Below are positions 5,848 to 6,766 of a stretch of 6,766 bases of DNA, piece by piece. Source of the DNA: Fidelibacterota bacterium (lineage in GTDB: Bacteria; Fidelibacterota; Marinisomatia; Marinisomatales; TCS55). The stretch is from assembly GCA_002701875.1 (NCBI GenBank), contig NZWI01000043.1:1-6766 (forward strand), written 5' to 3'. The notes below the pieces were generated by a model. That model was not told the origin of the DNA. It searched no databases and saw nothing but the letters and a program-made list of their open reading frames with translations. The translations under genes were made by a program, and so were the position numbers. Each line of letters begins with the position of its first letter. Positions within the stretch are counted from its first letter, which is position 1.

Positions 5848-6766
5848 TGAATAATTATGATGTAATTATAATTGGCGCTGGAATAAATGGGTTAACTACT
5901 GCATCTATTTTAGGCAAAAAAGGGAAACGTGTTATTGTTTTAGAATCAAGAGATAAAATAGGTGGGATGGCCTCTTCAATTGAATTCTCACCTGGATTTA
6001 AATGCAATTTAATTAATGATTCTATAAAATGGATAGACCCTCGCTTAGTTAAATTATTAGATCTGGAAGCTTGTGGTCTAGAATTAGTACAACCTGAAAT
6101 ACTAAGAATTGTTTTGGGGAAAAATGGTGAACATATTGCATTTCACAAAAATGTAGATAAAACAATCGATTCAATTTCAAAATATTCTCTAGAAGATGCT
6201 GGGAAATGGAAAGATTTTATATCTTATATTGATAAACTTTCACATTTTTTAGAAAAAGTTTATGAATTAACACCTCCCAAATTACCAAGTGTTGGAATAA
6301 AAGAAATTTTCGGGATGCGATCTATGTTCACGCCCATTAGGCGACATGGAACCCGAGGAATTGTAGATCTATTGCGTGTTGCTCCAATGATGATGCCTGA
6401 ATTAGTTGATGAATGGTTTGAAAATGAATTATTGCGTAGCTCAATATCAATTGCGGGTATTCACCATCATTCATTTGGGCCTTATGCTGCTGGAACGGGA
6501 TATAATCTTTTACATCAACATGTTCATGGGGATGGATTATTTCATAATATTCAATTCACCAAGGGTGGTACAGAAACATTTCCTTCAATCTTGAAAAGCT
6601 GTGCCGAGAGCTTTAATGTAGAAATTAAAACTTCTACAAAAGTTATATCTATTAATACTAATCAAAATGAATGTAATGGAGTAACTCTTGAAAATGGTGA
6701 ACAAATTATAGCAGAACAAATTGTTTCTAGTTTAGACCCTAATAATACTTTTATGAATCTAGTTGG
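5847..6766 (+). CDS. PYROXD2/CrtI-like FAD-dependent oxidoreductase, copy 2 (3'-truncated)
   Basis: The frame opens at an ATG sharing one base with the previous stop (TAATG) and stays open to the window edge, giving 306 complete codons of an expected 500 or so. An AGGA at 5835-5838 is a plausible ribosome-binding site. The N-terminus has the FAD-binding fold: VIIIGAGINGLTTASILG (6-23), E33 in VIVLESRD and IGGMASSIEFSPGFK (38-52). It is a paralogue of the preceding gene. VDEWFENELLRSSISIAGI aligns with the copy-1 segment starting DEWFEYEPLK; FTKGGTETFPSILKSCAE with FQRGGTGAVSMAIAKSAK; and IVSSLDPNNTFMNLV with IVISGLDPKLTFLKM. It differs in its capping region, where the GGAAVTEE motif is lost and a histidine-rich stretch (206-233) appears. 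The C-terminal FAD motif lies outside the window. Function is unknown; it may pair with copy 1 as a heteromer or act on the next intermediate. Confidence 0.88.
   Translation, partial: MNNYDVIIIGAGINGLTTASILGKKGKRVIVLESRDKIGGMASSIEFSPGFKCNLINDSIKWIDPRLVKLLDLEACGLELVQPEILRIVLGKNGEHIAFHKNVDKTIDSISKYSLEDAGKWKDFISYIDKLSHFLEKVYELTPPKLPSVGIKEIFGMRSMFTPIRRHGTRGIVDLLRVAPMMMPELVDEWFENELLRSSISIAGIHHHSFGPYAAGTGYNLLHQHVHGDGLFHNIQFTKGGTETFPSILKSCAESFNVEIKTSTKVISINTNQNECNGVTLENGEQIIAEQIVSSLDPNNTFMNLV

Noticed and set aside
6406..6594. 62-codon plus-strand open frame near the right edge
   Set aside because: It is out of frame with the second flavoprotein, whose frame is open throughout 5847-6766 and aligns with copy 1.
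4267..6766. Carotenoid biosynthesis (phytoene desaturase pair)
   Set aside because: The fold is related, but the GGHNG and CGSGTHPGGG signatures look PYROXD2-like, and no phytoene synthase or other carotenoid gene is present.

Overview
The window is an AT-rich bacterial segment filled by one plus-strand gene train of six genes, with the first and last cut by the window edges. Shine-Dalgarno-like motifs precede most starts, and a GTG and probably a TTG start are used. Base composition and compact packing suggest a streamlined, low-GC bacterium, perhaps a free-living marine or other environmental one. The sequence alone does not fix the taxon.

Layout: (1) 3'-terminal two thirds of an APC/LAT-type amino acid permease, ending at 908. 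(2) An M20-family zinc-dependent deacylase/peptidase of the ArgE/DapE type, 901-2163. (3) A guanidino-group hydrolase/amidinotransferase-fold enzyme of the dimethylarginine dimethylaminohydrolase (DDAH) type, about 2165-3046. (4) A GcvT-like, tetrahydrofolate-binding aminomethyltransferase-family protein, 3050-4279. (5) A PYROXD2/CrtI-like FAD-dependent oxidoreductase, 4267-5847. (6) A second, diverged paralogue of that oxidoreductase, from 5847 to beyond the window edge.

Every junction is an overlap or a gap of at most 3 nt, so the six genes are almost certainly co-transcribed and translationally coupled. No internal promoter, terminator, RNA gene, repeat array or mobile element was found, and there is no intergenic stretch long enough to hold one.

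The gene content reads as a catabolic operon: uptake of an amino-acid-like compound, removal of an N-acyl group, hydrolysis of a (possibly N-methylated) guanidino group, and flavin-dependent oxidation with one-carbon capture by a folate-binding GcvT-like protein. A working hypothesis is degradation of a methylated or acylated arginine/guanidino compound, with methyl carbons passed to the folate pool. The enzyme families are well supported. The substrate and the joint pathway are inference.
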